DNA of 13,823 nucleotides from Bifidobacterium breve (lineage in GTDB: Bacteria; Actinomycetota; Actinomycetes; Mycobacteriales; Mycobacteriaceae), in the NCBI GenBank assembly GCA_945882475.1, contig CAMCWJ010000039.1, forward strand, positions 1-13,823. The letters are read 5' to 3'. This document shows, one piece after another, positions 13,263 to 13,823 of the stretch. A model generated the notes under the pieces. The model ran no database searches, was not told where the DNA came from, and saw only the letters and a program-made list of their open reading frames with translations. Every line of letters begins with the position of its first letter. The stretch's first letter is position 1. Made by a program: the position numbers and the translations under genes.

Positions 13263-13823
13263 TCAGGAGCGACGGTGCCTCGGGTCATTGGGATCACGCA
13301 GCACGCCTGACTCATCACCGACGATGTCGTCGTCGGGATGCTCGCCGGTGGAGCGTTCCACCCACTCGACCTCACGGGTTCCGCGGTCGATGATCGTGGC
13401 CTCGACCTCGGTGGCCCCGGCCAGGGTGTGCCGGCGGATCGAGACCTCCTCGCCAGACTCGACCACCCGCTCGACCTCGCGCTCCACGTACTTGTGGACG
13501 ATCACCGGCTTCTCGACGACGATCTCGACGATCTTCTCGACCGGCTTCTCGACGATCTTCTCGACCTCCCGGTAGACCGGGCGCTCGACAATCCGCTCGA
13601 CGACCGTCTCGATCGGCACCTCGACGATGCGCTCCTCGACGTACTCGACCTCGCGCTCGAGGAGCCGCTCGACCAGCACCGGCTTGGTGACGGTCTTCTC
13701 GAGAACCTTCTCAACGGGCTTCTCGACGACCTTCTCCACGACACGCGGCCGCTCGACGATCTTCTCGACAACCCGATCGACGTCCCGCTCGATGACCTTC
13801 TCGATGATGTTGGGCTTCTCGAC
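13263..13823 (-). CDS. Charged Val-Glu-Lys-Pro repeat protein, alveolin-like (N-terminus outside window)
   Basis: The frame is open to the window edge, so the visible 187 residues are the C-terminal part. About 122 visible residues consist of four-residue units of the type VEKP, VEKI, VERI and VERP, with valine or isoleucine every fourth position and a proline roughly every eight (for example EKIVEKPVEKIVEIVVEKPV). The proline spacing breaks any long coiled coil. The pattern resembles the valine/proline charged repeats of alveolins and related cortical cytoskeleton proteins of apicomplexans and ciliates; this is pattern similarity, not shown homology. A non-repetitive acidic C-terminal end of about 65 residues follows (SIRRHTLAGATEVEATIIDR and on to DPNDPRHRRS). 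No membrane segment is visible. It is upstream of, and on the same strand as, the LGFP-repeat gene, with a strong hairpin between. No function can be assigned. Confidence 0.8.
   Translation of the reverse strand, partial: VEKPNIIEKVIERDVDRVVEKIVERPRVVEKVVEKPVEKVLEKTVTKPVLVERLLEREVEYVEERIVEVPIETVVERIVERPVYREVEKIVEKPVEKIVEIVVEKPVIVHKYVEREVERVVESGEEVSIRRHTLAGATEVEATIIDRGTREVEWVERSTGEHPDDDIVGDESGVLRDPNDPRHRRS
13458..13823 (-). repeat. Degenerate DNA repeat encoding the VEK-P units
   Basis: On the minus strand GTCGAGAAG and close variants recur at about 12- and 24-bp intervals, alternating with ATC and CCG codons. Copies vary in codon use, so the repeat is old enough to have diverged rather than being a recent expansion. 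Confidence 0.85.

Noticed and set aside
13156..13575. Plus-strand open frame with repeated Ile-Phe-Ser-Thr units
   Set aside because: Antisense reading of the VEK repeat; the minus-strand reading keeps a uniform charged pattern and a stop followed by a hairpin.
13458..13823. CRISPR array or DNA-level satellite
   Set aside because: The repeat is in phase with codons, spacers are absent and synonymous changes preserve the protein pattern.

Overview
The window comes from a high-GC actinobacterium, almost certainly a Mycobacterium/Mycolicibacterium-type species. The order relA - cyclophilin (ppiB) - glyoxalase-II-like hydrolase - hisS - Rv2576c-like - Rv2575-like metallopeptidase - aspS follows the M. 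tuberculosis Rv2583c-Rv2572c backbone. The dhaA/Rv2577-Rv2579 part of that interval is absent here. Starts are often GTG, one is TTG, and overlaps are tight, as is usual in the group.

Region 1 (1-4792) is conserved housekeeping. It holds the 3' end of relA (+), which converges with a two-gene minus-strand cyclophilin operon. The first gene of that operon is the ppiB orthologue; the second is a DUF4190-cyclophilin fusion that starts 3 nt after the ppiB stop. Divergent from them are a metallo-beta-lactamase-fold hydrolase and hisS, which overlap by GTGA.

Region 2 (4793-8687) holds a small YbjN-like cytosolic protein, a secreted MmpS-like small protein, a convergent membrane-anchored HEXXH metallopeptidase of the YpfJ type, and divergent from it aspS. 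A three-copy 20-bp tandem repeat runs directly into the aspS ribosome binding site. The aspS reading frame ends in an in-frame 15-bp repeat.

Region 3 (8688-11596) is accessory. It holds two tandem paralogous acyltransferases of the HXXXDG (condensation/WS-DGAT/PapA-like) superfamily. A perfect 27-bp direct repeat at the gene junction looks like a small tandem duplication that undid an ancestral GTGA overlap. A stem-loop follows the second gene, and a 17-bp perfect stem lies between the converging units.

Region 4 (11597-13823, all minus strand) is the most unusual part. In transcription order it holds (i) a protein, cut by the window edge, made of Val-Glu-Lys/Arg-Pro repeats that resemble alveolin/charged-repeat cytoskeletal proteins of protists; (ii) a secreted LGFP-repeat protein with one membrane helix and a long Pro/Ala/Lys-rich tail predicted to face the cytoplasm; (iii) an 85-residue glycine-rich, GxxxG-type hydrophobic protein. 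Each end of the block of (ii)-(iii) has a strong stem-loop. I propose, as inference only, an envelope-to-cytoplasm scaffold module in which LGFP repeats contact the cell wall and the tail and the charged-repeat protein lie inside.
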